Assembly (NCBI GenBank): GCA_020636845.1
Contig: JACJXD010000006.1
Coordinates: 62,001 to 126,000 of the forward strand
Origin: Bacteroidales bacterium
GTDB lineage: Bacteria > Bacteroidota > Bacteroidia > Bacteroidales > Tenuifilaceae
Reading direction: 5' to 3'
Length of the DNA stretch: 64,000 bases
Position 1 is the stretch's first letter; the number at the start of each line of letters is the position of its first letter. Positions 8,749 through 18,141 of the stretch are shown here, in pieces. The notes below the pieces were generated by a model, which was given only the letters and a program-made list of their open reading frames with translations, searched no databases and was not told the origin of the DNA. Position numbers and translations under genes: made by a program.

Positions 8749-9678
8749 TTATTCCAAGTCTGCTATTTGGACAATTTCGTTTTCGAGTTCCAAGGTGGAA
8801 TTATATCGGTTATCCATTGCTTCGGTTGTAAGTTCCAGCAATTTTTTTCGTGAATAGTAGCGTGGTGGCTTTGTTAAATGTGGCTTAGAGCACATCTTTA
8901 AAAGAATGGGCTTGAGGTTTTCAGGGACTTTTCGGCTTTGTGGTAGAGGTTGTGTTAGTTGAATGTGTATGGTCTTTAGCGGATTGTCGGTTTCCCATGG
9001 GATTTGTTGCGTAAAGAGTTGCCAGATGGTTACGCCTAAAGCGTAAATGTCGGTGCGGTAATCGAGCAATTCCCATAAGTTGAGCATCTGTTCGGGAGCC
9101 GAATATATTAACGAGAAAGGTAATTTTCCGCGTTTTAATGCGGGTTTTTCTCCTATTCGTCGCGCTAAGCCCATATCTATTATATGTGCAGGGGCGTTCG
9201 AAATTTCTTTAATATTATTCGTTTCAACAATAATATTAGCAGGTTTTAGGTCGCAATGAATAAAGCCGGCATTATGAATTTTGCGAAGAGCCTTAATTAT
9301 GTTTATGGTTATGCCGAAATAGTCCGATGTTTTCAGTTTCCTACGGTATTTCCATTGTTTTAAGGCTTGTACTGTAATACCATCGATATAATTGGTAACT
9401 AGGTATTTTATGCCATCCTGTTCAAAAAAATCGGGGTTAAGTTCCGTACACAGTTTTGTGGCTTCGTACTCCTTTTCAAATCTGAATTGATACTCAGGAT
9501 GATTGTAAAGTGAAGGGTGAAACCTTTTGATTATAACTTTTTTGTCCGAATTGTTGGCAATGCCTAGGTAGGTGGACGATATTTCGCCGTTTTGCTTAAT
9601 TATACTTTTAGAATCGTTAAGGGCCAGTACGTAACTATCGTACTGACCCTTTAACAGTATTGTTTCGCCAATGTGCAT
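8749..9678 (-). CDS. Hanks-type serine/threonine protein kinase
   Basis: A soluble 309-residue kinase without signal peptide or membrane helix. The ATP-anchoring lysine is K51 (VIIKRF), the catalytic loop is HCDLKPANI with D143 and N148, and the metal-binding motif is DMG (D168) rather than DFG. The APE motif (SAPEQ) and a later conserved Asp (YRTDIYALG) are intact, so activity is likely. The glycine-rich loop is degenerate. There is no C-terminal sensor. The start lies one base after the phosphomannomutase stop, so the two are translationally coupled, suggesting a link between the kinase and sugar-nucleotide supply; the substrate is unknown. Confidence 0.88.
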   Translation of the reverse strand: MHIGETILLKGQYDSYVLALNDSKSIIKQNGEISSTYLGIANNSDKKVIIKRFHPSLYNHPEYQFRFEKEYEATKLCTELNPDFFEQDGIKYLVTNYIDGITVQALKQWKYRRKLKTSDYFGITINIIKALRKIHNAGFIHCDLKPANIIVETNNIKEISNAPAHIIDMGLARRIGEKPALKRGKLPFSLIYSAPEQMLNLWELLDYRTDIYALGVTIWQLFTQQIPWETDNPLKTIHIQLTQPLPQSRKVPENLKPILLKMCSKPHLTKPPRYYSRKKLLELTTEAMDNRYNSTLELENEIVQIADLE

Positions 9679-9679
9679 T

Positions 9680-11026
9680 CTACTTGCTGAAGTTGGAAAT
9701 AATTTCCTTCACCTTGGCAACTTTTTCGTTTAGCATGTCAGTGGTTTTAGCTTCGGCAATAAACCGAAGGTAAGGTTCGGTATTCGAAGGACGAATGTTG
9801 AACCACCAATCGGGAAATTCAACCCTGTATCCATCGAAATCGTACGAAGCAGTTGGCTTTTCGAGTTTAATAAAATAGTCGCGAACGGCATCCATTGCTT
9901 CGCGTTTTTGTTCCAACTTAAAGTTGATTTCTCCTGAATTGGCGTATGTTCCAATTTTGGCAATAATTTGTGACAAGCTAATGCCTTTTGCCTTCATTTT
10001 GCTTATCACGTTTAGTATTAGAATGCATGCAAGTATTCCGGAATCGGAAAAGTAGAAATCGCGGAAGTAGTAATGGCCAGCCAATTCACCTCCATAAATC
10101 CCGTTAATTTCTCTTAGTTTTTTTGCGGCATAAGCACGACCAACTTTCCAAGTGTGCATGGTTGCGCCCATTGGGGTTAAGTATTCGCCTACAGCCTTGG
10201 ATGTACGAATATCCTGTAAAACGTTTCCCCTGAGCCCTTTTTCTTCCAGAAAGTAATGTCCCAGTAGTCCAATCATTAAATCGGGCGAAATAAATTTACC
10301 CTTTTCGTCAACAAACATAACTCTGTCAGCATCTCCATCGAAAATTACACCCAAATCGCATTGATTCTTCTTAACTAAGTTCTGTAAATCGACTACGTTT
10401 TCAGGGATAAGTGGGTTGGCTTCGTGGTTAGGAAATGTTCCGTCAAGTTCGTCGTACATGTAAATTGGTGAATTTCCCAGAATATCCTTAATTATAAGGG
10501 CAGCCATTCCGTTGGAGCAGTCAATACCAATTTTTAGGTTGGAAAAATTCTGCTTAAACCCGTTTAGAAACGCGGTATATTCAACTTTTATATCATGCTC
10601 AATAATTTTTCCTTTGTTCGAAACCGGAACAACGGGAGTATTCTGCATTTTCTCTTCAATAAATTTTAGCCCTGTGTCGTATCCTACCGGTTCGGCATTT
10701 TCGCGCGATACTTTTAATCCGTTGTATTGACGGGGATTGTGTGAGGCAGTTATTTGCACCGATGCCTTAAAGTTGCCTTTGGCAGTAGCATAGTAAACCA
10801 TTGGAGTTGTTGCCAATCCAAGGTTATAAACGTTGGCTCCTGCGTCGGTAATGCCTTTGGTTAAGTATTCGTATATTTCGTCGGACGATTCGCGAACATC
10901 GCGCCCAACCAATACCTTATCGGTTTTAAGCAATTCAACTAGAAAGAATCCAATTTTGTAAACATCATCCTTATTAAATTCCTTGTTGTAAATTCCTCTG
11001 ATGTCGTAAGCATGAAAAGCACCCAT
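9680..11026 (-). CDS. Phosphomannomutase/phosphoglucomutase (alpha-D-phosphohexomutase)
   Basis: Interconverts hexose 1- and 6-phosphates for polysaccharide and nucleotide-sugar synthesis. The four family loops are present in order: phosphoserine loop ITASHNPRQYNG with S95, metal loop DGDADRVMF, sugar loop GGELAGHYYFRD, and phosphate loop RPSNTEPYLRF. At 448 residues it matches the AlgC/ManB type. First gene of a two-gene unit with the kinase; an inverted repeat lies about 65 bases upstream. Preference for mannose or glucose cannot be decided from sequence. Confidence 0.93.
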   Translation of the reverse strand: MGAFHAYDIRGIYNKEFNKDDVYKIGFFLVELLKTDKVLVGRDVRESSDEIYEYLTKGITDAGANVYNLGLATTPMVYYATAKGNFKASVQITASHNPRQYNGLKVSRENAEPVGYDTGLKFIEEKMQNTPVVPVSNKGKIIEHDIKVEYTAFLNGFKQNFSNLKIGIDCSNGMAALIIKDILGNSPIYMYDELDGTFPNHEANPLIPENVVDLQNLVKKNQCDLGVIFDGDADRVMFVDEKGKFISPDLMIGLLGHYFLEEKGLRGNVLQDIRTSKAVGEYLTPMGATMHTWKVGRAYAAKKLREINGIYGGELAGHYYFRDFYFSDSGILACILILNVISKMKAKGISLSQIIAKIGTYANSGEINFKLEQKREAMDAVRDYFIKLEKPTASYDFDGYRVEFPDWWFNIRPSNTEPYLRFIAEAKTTDMLNEKVAKVKEIISNFSK

Positions 11027-11523
11027 TTCTGTTATTTTTTATAGTTAATTGTTTTATTATTCTGATGCAAAAATAAAATATTATCCCAAACATTGGCTAA
11101 ATTTTAGAATAGACGGTTTAGCCAAAATCTTTTTCAAATAAACTTAAAAATGAGTATTATACTTGAATAACTTTGTGTTTTAACATTTTTTTTGATGTAC
11201 GATGTCTTTTGCTAAAGGAAAGTTCGATATAGCGTAAAAGCATAATTTTGCTATATGATTTCGAAAAAACTGGTTTTGTTTATTTTTATTATTGAAGTTG
11301 AACAGGATGAGGAGTATAATTGTTAATTCATAATATTTTGTTTCTTTATTGAGGAAATTCCTTATAAAAATTGATAATACGCATAGTTTTAGTTAAAACT
11401 TTTACTTTTTTTGTAATCCTTTTATAATTTTTGTAGTCAAAAAAGTTTTAGGATTTTTACCCTTTTAACACCAAAAGTTAATCATTTAGTAAACTATAAT
11501 CCGTTAACCAAAATCTACCAAAA
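11027..11523. other. 497-base intergenic region with one inverted repeat
   Basis: AT-rich gap between the divergent phosphohexomutase and M3 peptidase genes. No convincing gene was seen. The one clear structure is TTGGCTAAA (11093-11101) and TTTAGCCAA (11117-11125), perfect 9-base arms around 15 bases, either an operator or a weak hairpin. The 3' half is rich in A/T runs with no promoter match I would defend. Confidence 0.5.
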
Positions 11524-13635
11524 ATGAAAATTTACAAACTTTTCGTTATGTCTGTTTTGTTAGCGGGGCTAACTTCGGCATGTTCCAAACAGGACAATCC
11601 GTTTTTAAAGCCCTACGATACTCCGTTTGGAGTTCCTCCTTTCGATAAAATTAAACCGGAGCATTTCGAGCCGGCTATTACTGAGGGTATTAAGCAGCAT
11701 ACTGCTGAAATTGAAGCAATCGTTGCTAATACCGAGAAACCAACTTTTGAGAACACTATTATTCCGTTAGATTATAGCGGTGAGTTGCTCGAGAAGGTTG
11801 AACTTACAATGGGTAACTTGAATTCTGCAAATACAAGCGAAGCATTGCAGGACGTTATAAAGAAGGTTTCGCCGATGCTTTCGAAGCATGGCGATGACGT
11901 TCGTATGAATGCTAAACTTTTCGAGCGTGTTAAGGCCGTTTACGATAACATGGATTCTGCAAATTACGATGCAGAACAACGCCGCTTAGTGGAAAAAACG
12001 TATAAGTCGTTTGTAAGGGGTGGTGCCAATTTAACTCCCGAAAAGCAAGAGCAACTTCGGAAAATTAATCAGGAACTTTCGGTTTTAACGCTTCAGTTTA
12101 ACGAGAATCTTTTGGCCGAGACTAATAATTATCAAATAGTTATTGATAATAAGGACGATTTGGCAGGACTTCCGGAATCGGTTGTTGCAATGGGTGCCGA
12201 AGATGCAAAAGCAAAAGGGTTAGATGGAAAGTGGGTTTATACCGTTCAAAAGCCAAGTATGCTGCCATTTTTAACCTATGCAAAAAATAGAGAATTGCGT
12301 AAGAAACTTTACTATGGCTACTACATGCGTGGTAATAACAACAATGCAAACGACAACAAGGATATTGTTAAGAAAGTTGTAGCGTTGAGGCAGCAAAAAG
12401 GCGAATTATTGGGATTTCCAACCTATGCAAATTATATTTTAGATGAGAACATGGCAAAAACGCCCGAAAATGTTTATAATTTGCTTCATAAGTTATGGGA
12501 CCCTGCTAATAAAGTGGCTAAAGCAGAGTGCAGCGAACTGCAGAAGATTGCCGATGAGGAAGGTGGTAACTTTAAAATTGAACCTGCCGATTGGTGGTAT
12601 TATTCCGAAAAGGTTCGTAAGGCCAAGTACGATTTGGACGAAGAAATGCTCCGTCCGTACCTTTCGCTCAACGCTGTTCGTAATGGTGTATTTGACTTAA
12701 CAACCAAACTGTACGGTTTGAGTTACGTTAAACGTGACGATTTGCCTGTTTACAACCCCGAATGTGAGGTTTACGAAGTTCACGAGGCTGATGGAAAGTT
12801 CCTTGGAATATTATACCTCGACTTTTTCCCTCGTGATAGCAAATCGGGTGGGGCGTGGTGTACCGAGTATCGTGGTCAAAAAATTATGCCTGACGGTACA
12901 TTCGTTACTCCTGTGGTTTCTATCGTAACTAATTTCACAAAGCCAACTGCCGACAAGCCATCGTTGTTGAGTTTTGATGAGGCCGAAACATTTTTCCATG
13001 AGTTTGGACATGCTTTACACGGTCTGTTTGCAAAGGTGCGTTATCCGGGATTATCGGGTGTGCCTCAGGACTTTGTGGAGTTGCCAAGCCAAATAATGGA
13101 ACATTGGGCAAGCAACGGGCAATACCTGAAAATGTATGCTAAGCATTACGAAACTGGAGAGCCTATGCCCGATGAACTTATTTCGAAAATTGAGGCAAGC
13201 GGTCATTTTAACCAAGGTTTTGCTACTACCGAGTACTTGGCAGCATCGGTTCTCGATATGGATTACCACACTCTTCCGGCCGATAAGGCAAAGGTTGACG
13301 ATGTATTAGCTTTCGAGAAAACGTCCATGGATAATTTAGGGTTGATTCCTGAAATTTTGCCACGCTATAGAACAACATACTTTGGACATATCTTCAGCGA
13401 TGTAGTTGGCTATTCGAGCGGGTACTACTCATATATTTGGGCAGAGGTTCTCGATAGTGATGCTTTTGAAGCGTTTGTCGAAAGTGGCGATATTTTCAAC
13501 AAGGAAATTGCACACAAATTCCGTACATGCGTGTTGGAAAAAGGCGGATCGAAAGATGCAATGGAATTATATACCGATTTCCGCGGTAAAGAGCCTAGTA
13601 TTGAGCCATTACTTCATAATAGGGGATTGGAGTAG
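11524..13635 (+). CDS. M3 family metallopeptidase (peptidyl-dipeptidase Dcp-like), lipoprotein
   Basis: Zinc peptidase of the thimet oligopeptidase/Dcp family, 703 residues. The lipobox LTSAC puts the acylated cysteine at C20, so the enzyme should be membrane-anchored and act on peptides in the envelope, unlike cytoplasmic E. coli Dcp. The zinc site is HEFGHALHG, with H492, E493 and H496, and the third-ligand region follows (GVPQDFVELPSQIMEHW). The substrate-closing C-terminal lobe (YSSGYYSYIWAEVLDSDAF) is intact. It is a single gene ended by a strong hairpin. Confidence 0.94.
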   Translation: MKIYKLFVMSVLLAGLTSACSKQDNPFLKPYDTPFGVPPFDKIKPEHFEPAITEGIKQHTAEIEAIVANTEKPTFENTIIPLDYSGELLEKVELTMGNLNSANTSEALQDVIKKVSPMLSKHGDDVRMNAKLFERVKAVYDNMDSANYDAEQRRLVEKTYKSFVRGGANLTPEKQEQLRKINQELSVLTLQFNENLLAETNNYQIVIDNKDDLAGLPESVVAMGAEDAKAKGLDGKWVYTVQKPSMLPFLTYAKNRELRKKLYYGYYMRGNNNNANDNKDIVKKVVALRQQKGELLGFPTYANYILDENMAKTPENVYNLLHKLWDPANKVAKAECSELQKIADEEGGNFKIEPADWWYYSEKVRKAKYDLDEEMLRPYLSLNAVRNGVFDLTTKLYGLSYVKRDDLPVYNPECEVYEVHEADGKFLGILYLDFFPRDSKSGGAWCTEYRGQKIMPDGTFVTPVVSIVTNFTKPTADKPSLLSFDEAETFFHEFGHALHGLFAKVRYPGLSGVPQDFVELPSQIMEHWASNGQYLKMYAKHYETGEPMPDELISKIEASGHFNQGFATTEYLAASVLDMDYHTLPADKAKVDDVLAFEKTSMDNLGLIPEILPRYRTTYFGHIFSDVVGYSSGYYSYIWAEVLDSDAFEAFVESGDIFNKEIAHKFRTCVLEKGGSKDAMELYTDFRGKEPSIEPLLHNRGLE

Positions 13636-13650
13636 AAAAGGGTTATATTA

Positions 13651-13680
13651 AAAATGGGGTGTAAACATACACCCCATTTT
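13651..13680. terminator. Bidirectional terminator between M3 peptidase and DUF364 gene
   Basis: A perfect 13-bp stem (13651-13663 with 13668-13680, core TGGGGTGTA) and AACA loop are flanked by A- and T-runs. It serves both converging genes, touching the stop of the downstream one. Confidence 0.9.
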
Positions 13681-14385
13681 TTATTTTCTTATGCGGTAAA
13701 CTTTTTTCATTCTTGGCATAAAAACTCGTGTTCCTCCGTCGTTTTTTATTATATTAAGTACTTCGGTATCGTTAGTCTCAAATACCGATCCGAAAAGTCC
13801 TTTAACCTGAGGAATGCTAAACATTTCATCGTCTAAAGGTGTTGAAGGTCCCAGCATATATACATCGCACGAGTTTGGTATGTTATTTACAATTCCGGTA
13901 AATGTATTGTTCGAAATGCTGGTGGATGTTACAATTACACAGTCGGAATCCTTAAGGTACTCCTTTTGTTGTGACATCGGAATTACCGGTGCCTCGTGCT
14001 GGTCGATGTCGAAAATGTTTAGTTTGATGTCCTTTCCTTCGAACTTCTTAACCAGCGAGCAAAAGTAGCCTATCATCGAAATGCTTTTGTATTTGTCAAA
14101 ATCTACAACCTGAAAAATATCGCCATCGCCATCAAAGGGTACGTTGTAGTTTAGCACTGAATTAGCTGCTGCATTTGCCAAAATTCTTTGCTCTGCTTTT
14201 TCAAGGTTGGGTTTCAAGGCTGTGTCCAGAACATTTACGCCAAGCGTTGCACACACGCCAATTTTTTTTTGCGGCGATAAGGCTGCAACGTATTTTGCTC
14301 CTGCCGTGAACGAAAATTCTTCAATCTTGCTTTTATCAATTGCTTTTTCAAAAAGAATCTTTAAAATGTCGAAATCTGCTTTCAT
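13681..14385 (-). CDS. DUF364 / DUF4213 family protein (putative heavy-metal chelation domain)
   Basis: About 234 residues from the preferred start ATG at 14385 (MKADFDILKILFEKA); an upstream in-frame ATG at 14430 would overlap the divergent neighbour's start and adds an unusual tail. The N-terminal part (FTAGAKYVAALSPQKKIGVC) resembles the enolase-like DUF4213 domain, and the C-terminal part with VIVTSTSISNNTFTGI and MLGPSTPLDDEMF matches the Rossmann-like DUF364. Family members often sit near metal or cofactor genes, but nothing like that is adjacent here. Biochemical role unknown. Confidence 0.75.
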   Translation of the reverse strand: MKADFDILKILFEKAIDKSKIEEFSFTAGAKYVAALSPQKKIGVCATLGVNVLDTALKPNLEKAEQRILANAAANSVLNYNVPFDGDGDIFQVVDFDKYKSISMIGYFCSLVKKFEGKDIKLNIFDIDQHEAPVIPMSQQKEYLKDSDCVIVTSTSISNNTFTGIVNNIPNSCDVYMLGPSTPLDDEMFSIPQVKGLFGSVFETNDTEVLNIIKNDGGTRVFMPRMKKVYRIRK

Positions 14386-14415
14386 CTCAATAACTTTGTA
14401 AAATATAAATTCAAA

Positions 14416-14982
14416 ATGGATAACACACAACTAATTGATCGGCTAAGATATTCACTTAAAAAGAATGATGTGCTACAATTGGCCAGTTTTTTTGCTTCAT
14501 CGTCGCAGTCTATCGACCAATTAGTAATGTTAGCCACCGATAATAATCCAATGTTGGCGTTCCATTCTGCATGGGTGTTGGAAAATTGCTTACTGAGCAA
14601 TTCTGATTTATTAAATCGATATTCTCCGAAATTATTGGAAATATTTCCTTGTATAGAAAACAACTCAGTAAGAAGACATACTTCAAAGCTATTAAGTTTA
14701 TGGATTTCCGGTTTTGATGATTTGTCGGAGTTTGTTGCAGAAAGGAGAGAGGTGTTTCAGCAGTTGGCTGAGACATGTTTCGACTGGGTACTTTCCCCGT
14801 CAACGCCAGTTGCCGTAAAGGCCCATTGCCTAAAGATATTGGCAAGGGTTTCACCTTATTTTCAATGGGTGAAGGATGAGTTGCCAAACGTGGTAAGGCT
14901 GGTTGGGATTGATGCCTCCCCCGGAATAAAATCAATATCAAAAAAGGTTTTAAAAGAAGCAATGAACCATGAAAAGGGTTGA
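14416..14982 (+). CDS. Hypothetical HEAT/ARM-like helical repeat protein
   Basis: A 188-residue, mostly alpha-helical protein without signal peptide. Repeated helix pairs such as NNPMLAFHSAWVLENCLL, NNSVRRHTSKLLSLWI and STPVAVKAHCLKILARV resemble HEAT repeats, a protein-binding scaffold. I do not recognise a named family. Its 3' end overlaps the start of the broken tlyA gene by 14 bases, so the two were probably an operon. It is divergent from the DUF364 gene with a 30-base gap between the preferred starts. Confidence 0.6.
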   Translation: MDNTQLIDRLRYSLKKNDVLQLASFFASSSQSIDQLVMLATDNNPMLAFHSAWVLENCLLSNSDLLNRYSPKLLEIFPCIENNSVRRHTSKLLSLWISGFDDLSEFVAERREVFQQLAETCFDWVLSPSTPVAVKAHCLKILARVSPYFQWVKDELPNVVRLVGIDASPGIKSISKKVLKEAMNHEKG

Positions 14983-15680
14983 TATACATTTGGTTGATAA
15001 AGGGTTTTGCTATTGCGTAAGCGGGCTAAAATGCTAATAAAGAAGGGGTGGATTAGCATTAACAGGCAAGTTGAGGGAAAACTGTCGCTTATGGTTGACG
15101 AAGATGTTTGTATTGAAATAACAAATCCTCATAATGTGGAGTGGGTTGGCAGGGGTGCTTTGAAATTACAAAAGTTTATAGAAGAGTTTGCTTTCGACTT
15201 TACGGACAAGTTGGTGCTGGATGTAGGCGCTTTCACTGGAGGTTTTACTCAGTGCGCATTGCATAACGGGGCTAAATTTGTTTGGACTATAGATTTGGGG
15301 ACCAACCAGTTGCATTCTTCGTTGGTTAATCATCCTATATTTCGTTTATATCGTTGTTGACTGTTGTCCCATATTTGCCTAAGTTTTTAAAGGATAACGG
15401 AAGAATGATACTGTTGGTTAAGCCGCAGTTCGAGGCCGGACGTGAGGCCTTAAATAAAAATGGAATTGTAAAGTATCCTGATAGTCATATTAAAGTATTG
15501 AATTCTATTCGTCATGGATTCGAAGCACACAACTATAAATTAGTCCATATTACAGCTGCTCCAATATATTCCAAAACAATGAATATAGAGTACATTGCAG
15601 AGTTTTCTCGGGAAGGTATAAGTATTATGGATTTTACTATGGTTGTGAATAAAGTTTTTGATTTACAGAAGAACCTTTGA
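14969..15680 (+). pseudogene. tlyA: Broken TlyA-family rRNA methyltransferase
   Basis: TlyA 2'-O-methylates rRNA and has an S4 domain followed by an FtsJ-like domain. Pieces lie in three frames. ATG at 14969 reads MKRVDIHLVDKGF, then a frameshift near 15007 leads to RKRAKMLIKKGWISIN, the GRGALKLQKF motif and LDVGAFTGGFTQCALHNGA. After LVNHP (about 15340) the frame ends, and the third frame resumes with SYISFISLLTVVPYLP and LLVKPQFEAGREALNK up to NIEYIAEF. Compared with the family, about 25-30 codons are missing at the junction, including the catalytic Asp of the DVSFIS motif. An inactive gene or assembly deletion is likely; the rest of the sequence is well conserved, so decay is recent. Confidence 0.85.
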
Positions 15681-15783
15681 TTCGGGGAAGTTGTTTCTTC
15701 ATTTATGTTGACTTGTAAATTTTTATCGGTTTTATTAATTTGGCAAAGAGCATTAGAGTTGTTTAAAATCAATATAAATAGTA

Positions 15784-15813
15784 TTGGTTTTTATGGTTTA
15801 TAAGGTATATTTG
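15784..15813 (+). promoter_or_regulatory. Bacteroidota-type promoter of trxB
   Basis: TTG (15784-15786), 19 bases, then TATATTTG (15806-15813) fits the consensus TTTG-N19/20-TAnnTTTG, about 45 bases before the trxB ATG. Confidence 0.55.
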
Positions 15814-15857
15814 TACTCAATTTTAAATTAATGTATGTAGATAAATAAATACAAATT

Positions 15858-16853
15858 ATGTCACTATTCAAATCATTTGATACAAAAGGAAACGAGGATT
15901 CCGACAAACAAAACTTACCTGTGGAAAAGGTAAAAGTATTAATATTAGGTTCGGGACCTGCTGGATACACTGCTGCAATTTATGCGGCGAGGGCAAATCT
16001 TAATCCCGTGATTTACGAGGGTATTCAACCGGGAGGACAGTTGACCACTACTACCGAGATAGAGAATTTTCCTGGTTATCCCGAAGGCACTACGGGTACT
16101 GCTATGATGGAGGATTTAAAGAAGCAGGCCGAGCGTTTTGGTACCGATGTCCGTTTTGGAATAGCCACTTCGGCTGACTTAAGCGTGCAACCTTTTCGGG
16201 TGATTATCGACGAGGAAAAGGTAGTAGAGGCTGATGCTCTGATTATTGCAACGGGAGCAACTGCTAAATACCTTGGTTTGGAATCGGAGGAGAAGTTTAA
16301 GGGACAGGGCGTATCAGCCTGTGCAACCTGCGATGGATTCTTCTATAAAGGTAAGGATGTGGCCGTTGTTGGCGGTGGTGACACTGCATGTGAAGAGGCT
16401 ACATACTTGGCTGGATTATGTAATAAGGTTTATCTGATTGTTCGTAAACCGTATCTTCGCGCATCGAAGGCCATGCAGGAACGCGTTTTCAGTACATCAA
16501 ACATTGAAGTGCTATTCGAGCATACTACAAAGGAAATCGTAGGGGATATGACCGGAGTTAACGGTGTTGTTCTTAATAGTACTAAAAAAGGAGAGGATGT
16601 TAAAATTGATATTTCAGGGTTCTTTTTAGCTATTGGGCATCATCCGAATTCCGATATATTTAAGCCGATGATTGAAACCGACGAAGTTGGCTACATAAAG
16701 ACAATTCCGGGTACGTCTAAAACTAATATTTCGGGAGTATTTGCTTGTGGCGATGTGCAAGATCCTCATTACCGTCAAGCTATTACTGCTGCTGGCTCGG
16801 GATGTATGGCTGCTATTGATACGGAACGATATCTTGGCGAAAGAAAATTCTAA
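15858..16853 (+). CDS. trxB: Thioredoxin reductase
   Basis: NADPH-dependent flavoenzyme that reduces thioredoxin in the cytoplasm; 331 residues, with about 20 extra N-terminal residues compared with E. coli TrxB. Visible parts: FAD-binding GSGPAGYTAAIYAAR, redox-active CATC (C155, C158), the NADP-binding GGGDTACEEA, and the C-terminal FAD motif ACGDVQDPHYRQAITAAG. A single gene with its own promoter and terminator. Confidence 0.97.
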   Translation: MSLFKSFDTKGNEDSDKQNLPVEKVKVLILGSGPAGYTAAIYAARANLNPVIYEGIQPGGQLTTTTEIENFPGYPEGTTGTAMMEDLKKQAERFGTDVRFGIATSADLSVQPFRVIIDEEKVVEADALIIATGATAKYLGLESEEKFKGQGVSACATCDGFFYKGKDVAVVGGGDTACEEATYLAGLCNKVYLIVRKPYLRASKAMQERVFSTSNIEVLFEHTTKEIVGDMTGVNGVVLNSTKKGEDVKIDISGFFLAIGHHPNSDIFKPMIETDEVGYIKTIPGTSKTNISGVFACGDVQDPHYRQAITAAGSGCMAAIDTERYLGERKF

Positions 16854-16857
16854 TAAT

Positions 16858-16886
16858 AAAAAATCCCGCTTTTAGCGGGATTTTTT
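16858..16886. terminator. Bidirectional terminator between trxB and the PLP enzyme gene
   Basis: Stem with core ATCCCGC/GCGGGAT, extended by A/T runs (16858-16869 with 16875-16886), loop TTTTA. It lies just after the trxB stop and 17 bases from the converging gene. Confidence 0.9.
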
Positions 16887-16902
16887 TAATATACTGTGCA
16901 CA

Positions 16903-18141
16903 TTAAATTTGTGCAATTTTTTCTTTGTCGTATTTTCCTGCGAGTAACTTTTCGTGTACAATCGAAAATGCTTTTATAGTTTCTTTAACATCGTCGAGTG
17001 TATGTGCAGCCGTAGGAATAAGGCGAAGCAAAATTTGTCCTTTTGGAATAACAGGGTAAACCACCATTGAACAGAATATTCCATAGTTTTCACGAAGGTC
17101 GAAAACCATGTTAGCTGCTTCGGGAACGCCTCCGGTCATATAAACAGGGGTAACGGGCGATTGTGTTTTACCAATGTTAAATCCCATTTCCTTTAACCCA
17201 CTTTGTAGGGCGTTTACAATTTTCCAAAGGTTTTCTTTTATTTCTGGATGAGTTTGTAATAGTTCCAAACGTTTAAGAGCCCCATATACCATAGGCATTG
17301 GCAACGATTTTGCAAAAATTTGCGAGCGCATGTTATACATTAAGAATCTGATAACCTGTTCGTCAGATGCAACAAAACCGCCAATTCCTGCCATACTCTT
17401 AGCAAAGGTAGAGAAGTAGATGTCGATTTTGTCCATAACACCAAAGTGTTCTGGAGTTCCGGCACCATGTTTTCCCATTGTTCCAAAGCCATGAGCATCG
17501 TCAAGAAGAATGCGGAACTTGAATTCTTTTTTCAAGTCGGTTATGGCTTTGAGGTTTCCTAAATCACCAGCCATACCAAAAACGCCTTCGGTTATCAGTA
17601 AGATGCCACCTCCAGTTTTTTCGGCTGTTTTAGTTGCCATAGCTAACATTTTGTGGCAACTTTCCATGTCGTTGTGCTGGTAAACAAAACGTTTTCCGGG
17701 GAATAATCTTAATCCATCGATGATACAGGCGTGTGCTTCCGAATCGTAAACAACTACGTCGTTACGACCAAGAATTGTATCGATAATCGAGAGCATTCCC
17801 TGATAGCCAAAGTTGAGAACATAAGCAGATTCTTTGCCTACAAACTTTGCTAGTTTTTCTTCCAATTCTTCGTGCTTGCGGGTTTGTCCGCTCATCATGC
17901 GGGCTCCCATTGGGTATGCCATTCCAAATTGAGCGGCTGCTTCAGCATCGGCTTTACGAACTTCCGGATGATTTGCTAGTCCTAAATAATTATTTAGACT
18001 CCAGGTTAATACTTCTTTACCCCTGAAAATCATTCGAGGCTTAATTTCACCTTCAAGTTTTGGAAATGAGAAATAGCCATGGCTGTATTGTTGCCATTGG
18101 CCAATAGGTCCCATGTTTTGAATTTTATCAAAGATATCCAC
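16903..18141 (-). CDS. spt: Alpha-oxoamine synthase family PLP enzyme, probable serine palmitoyltransferase
   Basis: A 412-residue fold type I PLP enzyme that condenses an amino acid with an acyl-CoA. The PLP lysine is K248 in STFAKSMAGIGGF, a form closer to serine palmitoyltransferase than to KBL (usually SLGKA) or BioF. The cofactor ring motif DDAHGFG (D214, D215, H217) and the SLNNYLGL substrate loop are present. In Bacteroidota this enzyme starts sphingolipid synthesis, and no threonine dehydrogenase or biotin gene lies nearby. KBL or BioF activity remains possible. Confidence 0.8.
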   Translation of the reverse strand: MDIFDKIQNMGPIGQWQQYSHGYFSFPKLEGEIKPRMIFRGKEVLTWSLNNYLGLANHPEVRKADAEAAAQFGMAYPMGARMMSGQTRKHEELEEKLAKFVGKESAYVLNFGYQGMLSIIDTILGRNDVVVYDSEAHACIIDGLRLFPGKRFVYQHNDMESCHKMLAMATKTAEKTGGGILLITEGVFGMAGDLGNLKAITDLKKEFKFRILLDDAHGFGTMGKHGAGTPEHFGVMDKIDIYFSTFAKSMAGIGGFVASDEQVIRFLMYNMRSQIFAKSLPMPMVYGALKRLELLQTHPEIKENLWKIVNALQSGLKEMGFNIGKTQSPVTPVYMTGGVPEAANMVFDLRENYGIFCSMVVYPVIPKGQILLRLIPTAAHTLDDVKETIKAFSIVHEKLLAGKYDKEKIAQI

